Shown piece after piece: positions 63,130 to 64,000 of a stretch of DNA of 64,000 bases; positions within the stretch are counted from its first letter, which is position 1; each line of letters begins with the position of its first letter. Below the pieces are notes generated by a model that was not told where the DNA came from, did no database searches, and saw only the letters and a list, made by a program, of their open reading frames with translations. The position numbers and the translations under genes were made by a program. Source of the stretch: Gilichinskyi gelida. GTDB taxonomy: Bacteria > Acidobacteriota > Thermoanaerobaculia > Gp7-AA8. Where the stretch lies: the NCBI GenBank assembly GCA_038040385.1, contig JBBPII010000004.1:124001-188000 (forward strand), in the 5' to 3' direction.

Positions 63130-64000
63130 ATGATCGCCGTCATCCGCCACATCCTTCAGGTTCTGGGCCACGCGTTCGCCAGCCGCCTCCGGCGCGCGTG
63201 GCGCGCCGCCGCGCATCGGGAGCGGAAGCTGCGCGTCGGCGTCGACATCCGGCCGTTCTACGAGCCGCTGACCGGCATCGGCTGGTATCTCTATCACCTG
63301 TTGCACGAGATCGCGAAACGCGACGACGTCGAGCTGCTGCTCTTCGGCGACGCGCGCGTCACCGACCTCGGGCCGCACCTCCATGCCGACCCGCCGGCCG
63401 CCGCCCAGCTCTGCTGGTTCGACTTGCGGGGACGCGGCCGCATCGGCCGCGCCGAGCGCGCGCTCACCGCCGCCGCGTACGTGTTGTGGATGAAGCTCCT
63501 CGACCCCGACGTGATCTTCGGCGCGAACTACTTTCTCCCACGACTCCTCGGCGCCATCGCGCGCAGGCGCGTGGTGACGGTGCACGACCTGACGTACAAG
63601 CGCTTCCCCGATCTGCTGCAGAAGGAGACGCTGGAGAGCCTCGAGCGCCACATGACGCGCGAGCTCGCTCTGGCCGACGCGGTGATCTGTGTATCGGAGT
63701 CGACGCGCGATGATTTGCTGGAGTTCTACGAAGTCGACGAGGGCCGTGTTCACGCCATTCACTCCGGTGTCATCCCGAGCCGCGAAGACGGCGAGGGATC
63801 CCCTCCGCATATGCACGGGGGATCCCTCGCTCCGCTCGGGATGACATCGCGCTACATCCTCTTCGTCAGCACTATCGAGCCGCGCAAGAACCTCGGCGTG
63901 CTCCTCGACGCCTTCGAGCGCCTCCGCGCCCGCGGCGCGTACGACGGATCGCTGGTCGTGGTGGGGAAGATCGGCTGGAAGGCGGCGACGATCGCGCGGC
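63130..64000 (+). CDS. GT4-type glycosyltransferase, N-terminal part (cut by window edge)
   Basis: A frame of 290 codons runs from the ATG at 63130 off the right edge. VGVDIRPFYEPLTGIGWYLYHLL, VVTVHDLTYKRFPDLL, VSESTRDDLLEFY and ILFVSTIEPRKNLGVLLDAFERL are the N-terminal domain and hinge of GT4 enzymes that transfer nucleotide sugars to polysaccharide or glycolipid acceptors. A family B palindrome is inserted in frame at residues of about 214-239, exactly at the domain border before YILFVSTIEPRKN. The C-terminal donor-binding domain is outside the window. Confidence 0.88.
   Translation, partial: MIAVIRHILQVLGHAFASRLRRAWRAAAHRERKLRVGVDIRPFYEPLTGIGWYLYHLLHEIAKRDDVELLLFGDARVTDLGPHLHADPPAAAQLCWFDLRGRGRIGRAERALTAAAYVLWMKLLDPDVIFGANYFLPRLLGAIARRRVVTVHDLTYKRFPDLLQKETLESLERHMTRELALADAVICVSESTRDDLLEFYEVDEGRVHAIHSGVIPSREDGEGSPPHMHGGSLAPLGMTSRYILFVSTIEPRKNLGVLLDAFERLRARGAYDGSLVVVGKIGWKAATIAR
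63768..63846. repeat. Palindromic repeat, family B, in frame inside the glycosyltransferase gene
   Basis: Arms GTGTCATCCCGAGC / GCTCGGGATGACAT with GAGGGATCCCC / GGGGGATCCCTC inside make about 79 bases. It is read in frame at the border between the two Rossmann domains. Confidence 0.85.

Overview
This is a GC-rich bacterial chromosome segment. An outer-membrane style of biology (lipoprotein foldases, a soluble lytic transglycosylase, an OmpA-like domain), a von Willebrand protein of the type expanded in Acidobacteriota, CHAT proteases, and the rpsF-rpsR-DUF2232-rplI and yceD-rpmF-plsX-fabD-fabG clusters suggest an Acidobacteriota-like (Thermoanaerobaculia/Vicinamibacteria-like) or similar uncultured lineage. 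The lineage is an inference.

Layout. 0-16.9 kb is mostly housekeeping. It holds the N-terminus of a Xer recombinase (minus strand), a GNAT acetyltransferase, a lytic transglycosylase lipoprotein, a VWA protein, the repair helicase Mfd, two parvulin-type foldases, RadC, a branched-chain aminotransferase, an SDR enzyme, a rhomboid protease, a methyltransferase and the rpsF/rpsR/DUF2232/rplI ribosomal operon. 17.2-29.4 kb is a signalling region: a HEAT-repeat protein coupled to an HD-GYP-like protein, an ECF-like sigma factor overlapping a zinc-finger anti-sigma/TPR protein, a methyltransferase, a decayed stretch, then a TPR-CHAT protease, an unknown protein and a cytoplasmic subtilisin. 29.6-54.9 kb is bounded by a 44-bp near-perfect direct repeat. 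The right copy lies in an intact tRNA-Thr(CGT) gene and the left copy is a detached 3' half of that tRNA, as left by site-specific integration. Inside are a PIN-type toxin-antitoxin pair, SNF2 helicase, RecD2, SWIM protein, Uma2 nuclease, a K+-channel-like protein with an apparent OmpA-like domain in its outer loop, and a tightly coupled nine-gene operon (39.1-54.9 kb). 55-64 kb returns to core functions: tRNA-Arg, a GT-C glycosyltransferase, fabG, fabD, a diiron protein, plsX, rpmF, yceD and a glycosyltransferase running off the right edge.

The most unusual unit is the nine-gene operon. It encodes, in order, a small membrane protein with a LysM-like end, a zinc-ribbon GTPase, two proteins that look like the GTPase-associated GAP1 class, a second zinc-ribbon GTPase, a bitopic membrane protein, a SEDS (FtsW/RodA-like) glycan polymerase candidate, a penicillin-binding protein with all three transpeptidase motifs, and a membrane/coiled-coil protein. 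I read this as a dedicated peptidoglycan synthase (SEDS plus class B PBP) wired to a GTPase-based switch of the kind otherwise seen in predicted conflict systems. I know of no described system with this composition.

A second theme is dispersed palindromic elements of several families. Some sit between genes, but at least five lie in frame inside protein-coding genes (the transglycosylase, mfd, the HD-GYP-like gene, a membrane-anchored protein and the last glycosyltransferase), and one supplies the C-terminus of FabD. No CRISPR array, insertion sequence transposase, rRNA or replication origin was seen.
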